Virus record (IMG/VR): IMGVR_UViG_3300013116_000108
Coordinates: 124,001 to 188,000 of that record
Strand: one strand, 5' to 3'
Length of the DNA stretch: 64,000 nt
Origin: a virus
Shown here: piece by piece, positions 31,881 through 40,586 of the stretch
How positions within the stretch are numbered: the stretch's first letter is position 1
Layout: the number at the start of each line of letters is the position of its first letter
Program-made: the position numbers and the translations under genes
Notes under the pieces: model-generated
Databases searched by the model: none
Told to the model about the DNA's origin: nothing
The model's input: only the letters and a program-made list of their open reading frames with translations

Positions 31881-33703
31881 GTTAATGTCTGCCTTATTTT
31901 AAAGTTATCGCTGACTCTATCACTTCCTTCTAGAAGCATATGAGCAGTAGTTGATGTAGCGCCATTTAATGTTGGCGTAAATTCTATTGTTGTTTTTCTT
32001 CTTACATCATGTATAAAGTCATAGTTAAATGTTTTAGTAATTGGATATTCAACATCATAATCAAATAGTCTAGCATCGCAATACTTAATAAGTTCTGTTA
32101 AGATGTCTTTATCAATGCTGTATTGCTCGAGAAATGTTTTTGCTTCAGCATAAAACTCATCTCGTTTTTCTGTTAAGTTTTCTCTGTAGCCTAAACTTTG
32201 ACTTGCTAATCCAAATACATAATCGTCTATTCTTCCTTTTGCTTTATCAAAATGTTTTCTAATTAAACCGTTACTGTTAATAACATAATTGTACCAGTCG
32301 TTATAAAATTCTTTTTTAGATACAATATTTTCTCTATCTAAATAATCTGCGGCATCACGTAAAAAATTAAATTCGTGTCCTGTTCTTGTAGTCCATGTCC
32401 ATTCCCAGATATGTTTTAAGTCATCTTCCGATAGCCATTTTGTAGAAACTACAAGTTCAATATCTTCTTTTGTTTCTTCGTTTAGTACTCCAGGAAAAGG
32501 TTTACGAATAGTTTTAAATCCAAACTCTTCTCTACTTTTTCTGCTACCTAATTCAGCATTTGGTAATAATGCTAAAGGATATAGATATGTTGTTAATTCT
32601 TGATAATTTGTAATTTCTAAATATGTGTCTTTCCAACTATCTACTGTTTCTCCGGGATTACCTACAATAAGTTCACAGTCAAATGGCAAACCTAATTCAG
32701 CACAACGTTTAGCAAAATATTCATAATCGTTACTATCCATATTATCACGTTTTATAAGTTCTAATGCTAATGGTGTTAGTGTTTGTAAACTCATAATAAA
32801 ACTTTTAATAAGTCCGGCATCATACATTTTCTTTGCTATTTGTAAAATGTGTTCGTTGGCATTTTTTGCCCAGTTAACAAAGAATGTTTTAGGATAACCG
32901 TATTTCTTTTTTGTAGCGATAATCATATCAGCAATAGCATTATCTCTATCTTTTAAAATACCAAAGTTAGCATCAACACTATACAAGAATCCTATTTTAT
33001 TTTTACCCGCATATTCTATTTCTGCTTCTAATCTGTTAATGTCGTGATTAACTAGTTTACTATATGTAAGTCCTCCCCAATCACAAAATGAACAAGCATA
33101 AGGACATCCTCTGTTTGTTTCAAACAGCATAGCATGATGTGATTTTATCTTAGGCATTGAGCCTGACAAATAAGGACTTGGTAATTTACTTAAATCACGT
33201 TGTCTAGTTACTCTTTTATTATCTGCTACATTATTAGTCCAATGTGTTCCAAAGTTAACAGCAGTATTAGGTTGTGTGTCAATGTATTCTTTATTTGGAT
33301 TTAGTAATATGTTTTTAAATATTTCTTCTCCTTCTTGGAAAACAACAACGTCAACATACTTGTGACCGTTCCACCATTCATGTTTGCTGTCTTGCGGAAC
33401 TTGTGGACCACCGTAAATAATCATACACTCTGGCCAACGTTTTTTAATTTTTTCTGCTAGTTGGTTAGTAAAATTTTCATTCCAAATGTAAACACTAAAT
33501 CCAAATATAAAAGGATCTACTATTTCGTTTACTATTTCGTCAATGTCTTTCTTTTCATAATAAAGACCTGCTAATTGATAATTGTTTTTAACTTGTTCAT
33601 CTAATTCAGCATAAGTCCATAACCCGGCAACACTATACGGCAAGAATTTATGATTGCCAGGGTTAATAGTCATACTAAAGTTTGCTAGATAAACATTTTT
33701 CAT
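31847..33703 (-). CDS. Cobalamin-binding-type radical SAM enzyme
   Basis: 618 residues. Residues 1-150 look like a B12-binding domain (IFGFSVYIWNENFTNQLAEK, MIIYGGPQVPQ, VDVVVFQEGEEIF). The radical SAM core follows: RGCPYACSFCDWGG with the cluster cysteines 200, 204 and 207 (CxxxCxxC), then GFLYSVDANFGI, SLQTLTPLALELIKRDN and DCELIVGNPGETVDSW. The C-terminal ~200 residues are helical. Such enzymes commonly methylate unactivated carbons or rearrange substrates. It overlaps the methyltransferase gene by four bases (ATGA) and is translated with it. The substrate is not known. Confidence 0.8.
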   Translation of the reverse strand: MKNVYLANFSMTINPGNHKFLPYSVAGLWTYAELDEQVKNNYQLAGLYYEKKDIDEIVNEIVDPFIFGFSVYIWNENFTNQLAEKIKKRWPECMIIYGGPQVPQDSKHEWWNGHKYVDVVVFQEGEEIFKNILLNPNKEYIDTQPNTAVNFGTHWTNNVADNKRVTRQRDLSKLPSPYLSGSMPKIKSHHAMLFETNRGCPYACSFCDWGGLTYSKLVNHDINRLEAEIEYAGKNKIGFLYSVDANFGILKDRDNAIADMIIATKKKYGYPKTFFVNWAKNANEHILQIAKKMYDAGLIKSFIMSLQTLTPLALELIKRDNMDSNDYEYFAKRCAELGLPFDCELIVGNPGETVDSWKDTYLEITNYQELTTYLYPLALLPNAELGSRKSREEFGFKTIRKPFPGVLNEETKEDIELVVSTKWLSEDDLKHIWEWTWTTRTGHEFNFLRDAADYLDRENIVSKKEFYNDWYNYVINSNGLIRKHFDKAKGRIDDYVFGLASQSLGYRENLTEKRDEFYAEAKTFLEQYSIDKDILTELIKYCDARLFDYDVEYPITKTFNYDFIHDVRRKTTIEFTPTLNGATSTTAHMLLEGSDRVSDNFKIRQTLTCTLNEPKIIL

Positions 33704-34314
33704 TTTGCCTTAAATATCCTCAGGGAATGATAGTGTTGATGTGTTGTAACTAAACTAGGCCAAGGTCCAATACATTCCACCTCAGTTAAAAATTGTTGTT
33801 TGTTCCAACCGGATTCTTCCATGTAATTATAGTCTTCCATATTTGGTGTTGTTATAACTAATATACCATCTTCATTTAAGCATTTAGAAATATTTTCGGC
33901 AGGTGCTGAACTTAAATGTCCTTTTGTAAACAATCCACTTGCTAATATAATATCGTATTTCTTAGGCAATGGTTGTTTTACAATATCAATAATACTGACA
34001 TTTCTATAATGCTCTTCTGCTTTTTTTATAAACTGTTCAGTTAGATCATATCCGTCTACATTAGAATACCCAGCCTGCCATAGTATTTCTCCACCGGGGC
34101 CTGGTCCACAACCTAAATCAGCAATCTCAATTTCCCATTGCTTTGGGTAGTTTTTTATTACATAATCAGTTGTTTTAACTGGTCCCAACCAGCCTGCTTC
34201 TTCGCATATATCTTTGGTGTACGTTTCCCAATGTTCATAAAGTTTTCTTTGTTCTTGTTTGTTGTCAAATCCATTATTGTAACTGTCGCCTAAATTTTTA
34301 TTGAGATTGCTCAT
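33700..34314 (-). CDS. Class I SAM-dependent methyltransferase
   Basis: 204 residues from ATG 34314, which shares its A with the stop of the preceding gene (TAATG). Motif I is IADLGCGPGPGG (residues ~64-75). It is followed by VDGYDLTEQFIKKAEEHY, the acidic motif II strand, then PKKYDIILASGLF and LNEDGILVITTPN. The N-terminal ~60 residues are charged and may bind substrate. The sequence is of the small-molecule (UbiE/Methyltransf_11-like) kind rather than a DNA methyltransferase (no DPPY or PC motif). Its position between an adenylating enzyme and a radical SAM enzyme suggests a shared pathway. Confidence 0.8.
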   Translation of the reverse strand: MSNLNKNLGDSYNNGFDNKQEQRKLYEHWETYTKDICEEAGWLGPVKTTDYVIKNYPKQWEIEIADLGCGPGPGGEILWQAGYSNVDGYDLTEQFIKKAEEHYRNVSIIDIVKQPLPKKYDIILASGLFTKGHLSSAPAENISKCLNEDGILVITTPNMEDYNYMEESGWNKQQFLTEVECIGPWPSLVTTHQHYHSLRIFKAK

Positions 34315-35726
34315 TATTTTTTTATCCAATCTGGGTTATCAATTAGTGTGTTATGTATATTTACTCTACTTACTTTAGGAATACACGTTGCTTGGCGTAA
34401 TATTGCGACTGTGCTTACTAAACTTGTGTATTTTACAGGCTGTTTAAATGGTTGCATTTTATCTTTACACCATTCTTGTAATTCTTGAGGAGAAACATCA
34501 CCATTGTATATACAAGCCGGTACAAAGTGTAATTTTTCGTCAGGTTGTGGATAAACATAAACCTCTTTAACACCTGGGTGTTGTGAAATAATATGCTCAA
34601 TTTCAAATGGATATACTTTACCGCCACCTCTTACAATTATAAGTTCATTTGATCTTCCTTTTAATATCCAGTTACCTTCTTCGTTTATTTCAGCAATATC
34701 TCCTGTGTCCCACCAATCACCGTCCGGTGTCATAGGACCTCTAAATTCAATAGTGCTATTTTCTGTTGACAGTCTGTATTCAGCACCGGCATTTACAAGA
34801 CACTCAATTGGCTTGCCTATTGTATCAAAATTGTTACTATAATTAACAAGTGTCATGCCTGTTGCGGCATCACCATATCCACATATCCAATTACTATGGC
34901 CAAAGAACTTTTCAAATTCTTCTTTTTGCCCATCAATAAGTGCGGCACCACTATACTCAAATACTTCGATACTGTGTCCACCGTTGTCACCTTTGTCAAT
35001 TACTTTTTGCCATGCTAGTGGAAAGCCTGCTAACCAAGTAGGTTTAACCCATTTAGCCGCCTCGGCATATTCTTCTTGCTCGTATATAAGATGGCAATGC
35101 CCACCTTTTGCTATTGTTGTAAATGTAACTTCTTGTCCCCAGCCAATGTAAGGACCCATAGAATTAATTGTTCTGTTTGTTTCTGGACTACGATACCATT
35201 TGTTTCCACGTTCACGATAATAATGTGTAACGTCTTGACTTGTGCCATAGTTGTTTTCATCTAGCTCGTAAGGTACAGGATAACTTTTAGTCCAGCCGTA
35301 TGGATGACTAGTTCCACTACTATAATAAAGCATTATTTCTTTGTCAAGAACTGTACTTTTTTCATAATGTAAATGTTCTAAATCAACAGTACCATCTAAG
35401 TTAACATAAACAATAGCATTAGATTTGTTAGCATCTAATCTAAATTTCCAGTCACCCTCTTCACCGTTCTTATATGCTTGTTTTAAATCTTCACCCCATG
35501 GTAAAGTTGTCGCACACATATCTAAAGCCGCGGCAAATAGATACAAATATGTATGAACAGAGTTAATACCTACTACGCTTATTCTGTGACCAGCATGGTA
35601 TCCTTGTTCTTTGTACCAAGCATTAATCTTGTGTATCTCTTTAATAAATTCGTTGTATGTTAATTTTGTATTTTTATCACTCAGAGCTATATTCTCCGAT
35701 GGTACTAATAAGTGATACGGCCTCAT
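34314..35726 (-). CDS. ANL-superfamily adenylate-forming enzyme (acyl-CoA synthetase-like)
   Basis: 470 residues with AAGGAG before ATG. Core motifs in order: A3 phosphate loop YYSSGTSHPYGWTKS (134-147), A5 GYGDAATG (283-290), A7 WWDTGD (Asp340, Asp343), A8 LKGRSNELIIVRGGGKVYPF (356-373) and a C-terminal A10-like CIPKVSR with Lys451. These enzymes activate a carboxylic acid as AMP ester and pass it to CoA, a carrier protein or an amine. It is somewhat shorter than bacterial acyl-CoA synthetases (about 500-560). No functional carrier protein is encoded beside it; the ACP-like protein at 3.3 kb lacks the attachment serine. It lies 11 bases after gp46. Confidence 0.8.
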   Translation of the reverse strand: MRPYHLLVPSENIALSDKNTKLTYNEFIKEIHKINAWYKEQGYHAGHRISVVGINSVHTYLYLFAAALDMCATTLPWGEDLKQAYKNGEEGDWKFRLDANKSNAIVYVNLDGTVDLEHLHYEKSTVLDKEIMLYYSSGTSHPYGWTKSYPVPYELDENNYGTSQDVTHYYRERGNKWYRSPETNRTINSMGPYIGWGQEVTFTTIAKGGHCHLIYEQEEYAEAAKWVKPTWLAGFPLAWQKVIDKGDNGGHSIEVFEYSGAALIDGQKEEFEKFFGHSNWICGYGDAATGMTLVNYSNNFDTIGKPIECLVNAGAEYRLSTENSTIEFRGPMTPDGDWWDTGDIAEINEEGNWILKGRSNELIIVRGGGKVYPFEIEHIISQHPGVKEVYVYPQPDEKLHFVPACIYNGDVSPQELQEWCKDKMQPFKQPVKYTSLVSTVAILRQATCIPKVSRVNIHNTLIDNPDWIKK

Positions 35727-35736
35727 CTATGCTCCT

Positions 35737-37500
35737 TTAATTGATTTTAACGTCGTTGTTGTAACTGGTAAATCCGTTTTCTTTAGTTACTGTTAGAACA
35801 TTATTTACCCTACCCGCTAATTCATCTCTATGAGAAATAAGCCAAATAGATTTGTGGCGTTCTCTAGAAATCTTTTTAAGGACTGCTAGAGAACTTTCCA
35901 CACCTGAGGTGTCCATGCCTGAGTCAACTAACTCGTCGATGAATAACAAGTTTATAGGTTGGTATAAGTTTTCCCAAACATCACGGAATGACCAACTCAA
36001 TGCTAGAATTAATCTATTCCTTTCACCTCTGGACAAGTTATCAAAGTCAAGATCACGTCCTAATTCTGTAATCTCGATTGATAAATCATTTTGAAAAACT
36101 ACTTTATGAGGTAGTCCAATTTTGTCAAGATAATATGTTAAACGTTTATTTAAAAATGCTAAGTTTTGTTCAATAATACGTTTACGAACAAAACTATCTT
36201 TACTTGTTAATAATTTGTATAAAAACTCTTGATGTTCTTTTTTGAAATTTAAATCTTCTAATAGTTCAAATGATACTTCTTGGATTCCTGTTTCTTCCAT
36301 TTCAGTTATTTGTTCATTATAAGTGTTTTCTTCTGCTTGTTTATTTGTTAACTGATTTTCTAAAGTAGTTAACGTACTCTTATGATTGTGTGCTTCAGTT
36401 AAGTCAGAATAAAATGTTTCTGGCTTATCGCCAACGGGTTCTCTTAATGCTATATTATCTGTTACTTTTAATCCAGCATCAACTATTTCCTGTGCTATAT
36501 CCTCAACTTGCTTTTCGAGACTTGTTAATTTTTCTTCATATTCCTTTAAGTGTTTAATATCTTGGCCACAACTATCGCATGTATGATTTTTAACATGTTC
36601 TAAACTAGCAACAAGTTTGTCAGACTCCTTAACTAGTCTTTCTAGTTGTCGTTCGCTACTTGCTATGTCTGTTTCTACATCTTTTTGTTGCCTTTTGCGG
36701 TCTCTAAAGTCGTTTAACAGTTTGTGTTGTTCAAGTTCTTTGTCTATATCAACGTCACCTAAATCAATAATTGCTTTTTCTAATTTTTGTATTTGCTCAT
36801 CTTTATTATCCTCCCACATCTTACTTCGACGTTTGAGGTTTTCTATTTGTTCTTTAATATGTTCGTTTGCTTTTTCGACACCTTGTATTCTAAATTCTTC
36901 TTCTTTAGCCCGGTCTCGATTAACTTTCATTTCTTCTCTAAGTCGTTCTGCTTTTTCACTTAGTAAAGTAATACCCAACAGTTGCTCAATAATAGCACGT
37001 TGGTCATTATTTTTTAAACTTAAAAAAGGTTCTGTGTAAGTGTTAAGCGCCACAACATGTTTGAACATCTCGTGACCCATTTCAAGTAATCGATTTATTT
37101 CGTGTTGTGTTTCTCTGCTATCACCTTGAGCATTATCATCTGCTTCTTGTTCTTGATTATCTACATAAAATTTTAATAAGTTAGGCTTACGTCCACGTTC
37201 AATTTTATACTTTTTTCCCTTCTTTTCAAACTCTAAACAAACAAGCATATTCTTGCCATTTGTTTTATTAATTAAATTATCAGCCCTAATTTTAGTAAGT
37301 GCTTGTCCATACAAGGCATAACTTAAAGCATTAATAATTGTAGTTTTACCAGTACCGTTTCTAGCACCTGTGTCGTCTCCACCTAAGTCGAGGTTTTCGC
37401 CTAATACTAATGTTAAATCCTCTCTGTTAAAATCAATCGCTTGTGTGCTGTTACCCACACTCATAAAATTCTTGACTGTGATACTATTCAAATTAAACAT
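35737..37500 (-). CDS. 46: Recombination nuclease subunit gp46 (Rad50-like ATPase)
   Basis: 587 residues; T4 gp46 is 560. Walker A GARNGTGKTT (45-54), long coiled coils with a zinc-hook HTCDSCGQ in the middle (near residue 310), ABC signature NLSRGERNRLILALSWSFRD and Walker B INLLFIDELVDSGMD then ISHRDEL near the C-terminus. With gp47 it forms the T4 Mre11/Rad50-type nuclease that resects ends for recombination-dependent replication and host DNA breakdown. The start overlaps the gp47 stop (TAATG). Confidence 0.95.
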   Translation of the reverse strand: MFNLNSITVKNFMSVGNSTQAIDFNREDLTLVLGENLDLGGDDTGARNGTGKTTIINALSYALYGQALTKIRADNLINKTNGKNMLVCLEFEKKGKKYKIERGRKPNLLKFYVDNQEQEADDNAQGDSRETQHEINRLLEMGHEMFKHVVALNTYTEPFLSLKNNDQRAIIEQLLGITLLSEKAERLREEMKVNRDRAKEEEFRIQGVEKANEHIKEQIENLKRRSKMWEDNKDEQIQKLEKAIIDLGDVDIDKELEQHKLLNDFRDRKRQQKDVETDIASSERQLERLVKESDKLVASLEHVKNHTCDSCGQDIKHLKEYEEKLTSLEKQVEDIAQEIVDAGLKVTDNIALREPVGDKPETFYSDLTEAHNHKSTLTTLENQLTNKQAEENTYNEQITEMEETGIQEVSFELLEDLNFKKEHQEFLYKLLTSKDSFVRKRIIEQNLAFLNKRLTYYLDKIGLPHKVVFQNDLSIEITELGRDLDFDNLSRGERNRLILALSWSFRDVWENLYQPINLLFIDELVDSGMDTSGVESSLAVLKKISRERHKSIWLISHRDELAGRVNNVLTVTKENGFTSYNNDVKIN

Positions 37501-38516
37501 TAAAGATTCCTGTAAATTTCCGTTAAGAGATTTTTATCATAAAAATCTGTTTCGACTGCTTCGAGTTGACTGTATACAATACTGTCTACAGATTCAAAAT
37601 TAATTTCAACTGTTTCATCTACTTGAGTGTCTTCTAATTTTTGTTGTATTAAACTTAGTTCTCGTATGGGATATTTTTCCATAAAGTTTTCTCGTATGAA
37701 ATTTGCTTCTTCGTAACTAATTTCAATATCAAGCATAACCCTAGCATACGTTTTAGGTAATAGATACTTGTCTGGATCGTCAAGCAGTTGTCCTAGTTTT
37801 AGTGTTTTGTACTTAGGAGCATCAGGCCATGCTATATACTCAGGCTGTCCTCCCCACTCTAGTATCATTACACCTCTATCATCATCCCAAGCATCTGAAT
37901 AATTATGTGGGAAAGCGTTACCAATATATGTAATGTTTCCTCTTGTTTGTCGTTTGTGAAAGTGACCACTAAAAGCATGTTCTACTCCGCCAAAATCGTC
38001 GTCGTGTAGTTCGCCTATGTCGGGCATTTGTACCATAGCATTCATATAGAAATGAGGCAACTCTAAATGCCCAAACATATATTTGGCTTTAATTTTACTA
38101 ATACCCTTGTGTTCATCGCCTACTAACCAAGGTACAATAGCAACGTTACCGTCAACAGTAACATCATTGTAAATTTTAATATTGGGATAATTTTTAATCC
38201 ATGCTATAGAATTAAAGTCACGTTTATCACGATAGTATTCATCATGATTACCCGGAATGAATACAATTTTTTCAAATGCTTTGCTTAAAGCATCAATGGC
38301 TTTAATACTATAGTTAAGTGTAGCAACATTAATTGCCGCTCTATGATGATGCCAGTCGCCAAGAAATAAGCAAGTGTCACATTCTTGTTCTTTACCTTGT
38401 TTGATCACCCATTCAACAAACTCTAAACAATCGTCATTAAACAATGTAGAATTAGACTTGTTACCAAAGTGAATGTCTGTAAAGGCTATCGCCTTTTTAA
38501 ATAAATTATCTGCCAT
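37500..38516 (-). CDS. 47: Recombination nuclease subunit gp47 (Mre11-like phosphoesterase)
   Basis: 338 residues, equal to T4 gp47 (339). Phosphoesterase motifs: FTDIHFGNKS (Asp14, His16), FLGDWHHHRA (near residue 55), FIPGNHDEYY (near 95), GHLELPHF and SGHFHKRQT (near 185), which bind the two metals. The C-terminal third (LGQLLDDPDKYLLPKTYARV and following) is the capping domain that contacts gp46. It is the first gene after the probable sigma70 promoter at 38537-38565 and starts the gp47-gp46-accessory operon. Confidence 0.95.
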   Translation of the reverse strand: MADNLFKKAIAFTDIHFGNKSNSTLFNDDCLEFVEWVIKQGKEQECDTCLFLGDWHHHRAAINVATLNYSIKAIDALSKAFEKIVFIPGNHDEYYRDKRDFNSIAWIKNYPNIKIYNDVTVDGNVAIVPWLVGDEHKGISKIKAKYMFGHLELPHFYMNAMVQMPDIGELHDDDFGGVEHAFSGHFHKRQTRGNITYIGNAFPHNYSDAWDDDRGVMILEWGGQPEYIAWPDAPKYKTLKLGQLLDDPDKYLLPKTYARVMLDIEISYEEANFIRENFMEKYPIRELSLIQQKLEDTQVDETVEINFESVDSIVYSQLEAVETDFYDKNLLTEIYRNL

Positions 38517-38536
38517 TATACCAACCTGTTTACAAC

Positions 38537-38565
38537 ATTATTACACAAAGTAAATGCTTTGTCAA
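38537..38565 (-). promoter_or_regulatory. Sigma70-type promoter for the gp47-gp46-accessory operon
   Basis: TTGACA (38560-38565), 17-base spacer, AATAAT (38537-38542) on the minus strand. The -35 box is at the end of gp55. The -10 box is imperfect. Confidence 0.5.
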
Positions 38566-39485
38566 TCTTTTTCTTCTAAATCTTTCCCGTCATCTGTTTC
38601 CTCATAAGGCTTGCCGTGTTCTTGTTCCCATTCTTCAGCCGTCCATCTTCTCATTTCACTATTTGGATTTTTAAGTATCATCTTTCCTGATTTAATATCG
38701 TTCTCTGTTTGTCTTGTAAAACTTGGCATCAGCCCTGCTTCTTCTAAAATGTCATCTCGGATAATTTGATTTTTCTTTTCTAAATTTAATACTCTTGTAA
38801 AACTATTTGTAATTGCCGCTGTATAATAAGCAAACGGATTTTGTGATTTAGACTCGTCAAATTGTAAACCAATTTGTGCCAGTTGTAGCAATGCTGTACT
38901 TCGCATTTCGTCGTTGTAAGTATATCCTCTCCAATTTGATCTTGTAGCATATCTTTCACATAACTTTATAAACATTTTGGCTAAATTAGGATTAATGTTA
39001 CCGTGATCTTTATTAAAATATCCATTTTCTAGGCCGCCCTCCCAGTGACTCTTGCCAACCATTATTAATTCTCCACTAACTTCGTCAAATCTATAATGAA
39101 CAAATGGGGGGAAATTACACCTAACATGACGGTCTGCTAATGTTTTAGGATTCTTTTTTCTACCCGGCTCTTCTGGTATGTGATCAAATGTCATAACACG
39201 AAATACTACTTCATGTTTTTGGATTTTTTTCCAATCAATCGCAAATTCTGCCTGTTTTACTTTTTGTCCAGATTCAATTGCCTCTGTATAGGCAAGTTTT
39301 GCTAGTCGATCTGCCCGGTTTCGTTTTGCTTCGGCTGTGGTTCTTATATTAATTCTATCTACGCTTGGTAGAATAATATCATATTGTGAGTCAGTTTCGT
39401 CGTCTATATATGAACTGTAACTGTTCTTACTGTTGTGTATCTCCTTCAAAAGATCTCTATTATTTAAATATTTTTTTCTGGCCAT
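38562..39485 (-). CDS. 55: Late-transcription sigma factor gp55
   Basis: 307 residues; T4 gp55 is 185. The sigma region 2-like core is at about residues 170-260: NLAKMFIKLCERYATRSNWR, STALLQLAQIGLQFDESKSQ, NPFAYYTAAITNSFTRVLNL and EKKNQIIRDDILEEAGLMPS. The YYTAAI.NSFTR block is diagnostic for marine gp55. The extra N-terminal ~165 residues include a Zn-independent domain with HVRCNFPPFVHYRFDEVSGE. It directs host RNA polymerase to TATAAATA late promoters, which are frequent in this window. AAGGAG precedes ATG, and the TGAGTATATAAT motif lies upstream. Confidence 0.9.
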   Translation of the reverse strand: MARKKYLNNRDLLKEIHNSKNSYSSYIDDETDSQYDIILPSVDRINIRTTAEAKRNRADRLAKLAYTEAIESGQKVKQAEFAIDWKKIQKHEVVFRVMTFDHIPEEPGRKKNPKTLADRHVRCNFPPFVHYRFDEVSGELIMVGKSHWEGGLENGYFNKDHGNINPNLAKMFIKLCERYATRSNWRGYTYNDEMRSTALLQLAQIGLQFDESKSQNPFAYYTAAITNSFTRVLNLEKKNQIIRDDILEEAGLMPSFTRQTENDIKSGKMILKNPNSEMRRWTAEEWEQEHGKPYEETDDGKDLEEKD

Positions 39486-39499
39486 TTATTGACTCCTTA

Positions 39500-39514
39500 A
39501 ATTATATACTCATA
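39500..39514 (-). promoter_or_regulatory. Possible promoter (TGAGTATATAAT motif) for gp55
   Basis: Same 12-base string as at 28449-28462 and 48411-48425, here on the minus strand between the two divergent genes. No clear -35 box. Confidence 0.4.
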
Positions 39515-39524
39515 TAATAACACA

Positions 39525-39532
39525 TATAAATA
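39525..39532 (+). promoter_or_regulatory. Perfect T4-type late promoter for the hub-spike operon
   Basis: TATAAATA, all eight bases, start near 39538. The leader includes AAGGA before ATG 39567. Confidence 0.75.
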
Positions 39533-39566
39533 CAAAGAGCAAGAACTAAAAAGGATTTAATTAACT

Positions 39567-40286
39567 ATGGCAAATAGTAGCAACGATAAACGAAAAAAAG
39601 ACTTATTTTCGCAAGTAGGCAAGAAATACTCTTGGGAACCATCCGAAGGTGGTCGGGATTTTTCTTATCATCGGTATTCTGTTGAGAAGAAAAGAGTAAA
39701 ACTATCGTTGCCTCCTAAAACTAAAAACCTTTTTTATGATGGTGCTAATGAGTACGATCGTTGGTTATTAGAACCACTTAAAAAAGTAAACGGTGTTATA
39801 TTTCCGTTTGTACCACAAATTATTATTAACAATGCCGCTAATTATAGTGCTCAAAGCCCTGCTCATACTAATTATCCATATCAGGTTTACCAGAACTCTA
39901 GTATTGGAACCGTTAACTTATTTGGACAGTTTTCAGCACAAACACAAGATGAAGCAAAGTATGTTAGAGCAGTTATCTTGTTTATGAGACTAGTAACAAA
40001 AAGTTTTAGAAATAATGATCCTAATGCTGGTAATCCTCCAATTATACTAAGGTTAACCGGACACGGTAGCAATTTACTACCTAATGCTCCAGTAGTTGTT
40101 CAATCATTTGATTTAACATTGCCTAATAGTGTAGATTATATTACAATTCTTGATCATAAAAAAGATAGAATACCTACAATGACTGATATCTCTATAACAA
40201 TGACACCTATTTACAGTAGATCTGATCTTACACAATTCTCAATGGACGACATAGCAAACGGTAAGAATTTGAAAGGATTTATGTAA
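39567..40286 (+). CDS. Baseplate tail-tube cap/initiator, gp48/gp54-like
   Basis: 239 residues; T4 gp48 is 364 and gp54 is 320. It reads SYHRYSVEKKRVKLSLPPKT, then YDRWLLEPLKKVNGVIFPFV with PQIIINNAANYSA, FGQFSAQTQDEAKYVRAVIL, and a C-terminus SVDYITILDHKKDRIPTMTD with MTPIYSRSDLTQFSMD. The final block resembles the end of tail-tube-fold proteins of T4-like phages. The position before gp53 and a gp27-like protein supports a tube cap or initiator. I cannot decide between gp48 and gp54 without an alignment. Its stop overlaps the gp53 start. Confidence 0.65.
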   Translation: MANSSNDKRKKDLFSQVGKKYSWEPSEGGRDFSYHRYSVEKKRVKLSLPPKTKNLFYDGANEYDRWLLEPLKKVNGVIFPFVPQIIINNAANYSAQSPAHTNYPYQVYQNSSIGTVNLFGQFSAQTQDEAKYVRAVILFMRLVTKSFRNNDPNAGNPPIILRLTGHGSNLLPNAPVVVQSFDLTLPNSVDYITILDHKKDRIPTMTDISITMTPIYSRSDLTQFSMDDIANGKNLKGFM

Positions 40287-40585
40287 TGGCTAAGTATCTT
40301 GCAACTAGTCCTTATTTTAATACAACAAAAGGTATAAACCAATTAAATGTATTAGCAAAAAGAAATGTCCCTTCAAGCAATAACGATCGTGTGTATACAA
40401 TAGCAAAAGAGTATGAACATCGACCAGACTTATTAGCATATGACTTGTACGGTGACGTAAATTTATGGTGGGTGTTTACTAACAGAAACCCTGACGTAAT
40501 TAAAGATCCTATATTTGACTTCTTGTCAGGAACTACTATCTACTTGCCACAACAAAATTTGTTAAAAGAATCACTAGGAATTTAA
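40286..40585 (+). CDS. 53: Baseplate wedge protein gp53
   Basis: 99 residues: KYLATSPYFNTTKGINQLNV, then RVYTIAKEYEHRPDLLAYDL and YGDVNLWWVFTNRNPDVIKD, ending TIYLPQQNLLKES. The YEHRPDLLAYDLYG..LWWVF..RNP block is the marine gp53 signature. T4 gp53 is 196 residues and includes an extra domain; the short form is usual in cyanophages and pelagiphages. It completes the wedge. AAGGA precedes ATG, and start and previous stop share bases (TAATG). Confidence 0.85.
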   Translation: MAKYLATSPYFNTTKGINQLNVLAKRNVPSSNNDRVYTIAKEYEHRPDLLAYDLYGDVNLWWVFTNRNPDVIKDPIFDFLSGTTIYLPQQNLLKESLGI

Positions 40586-40586
40586 A

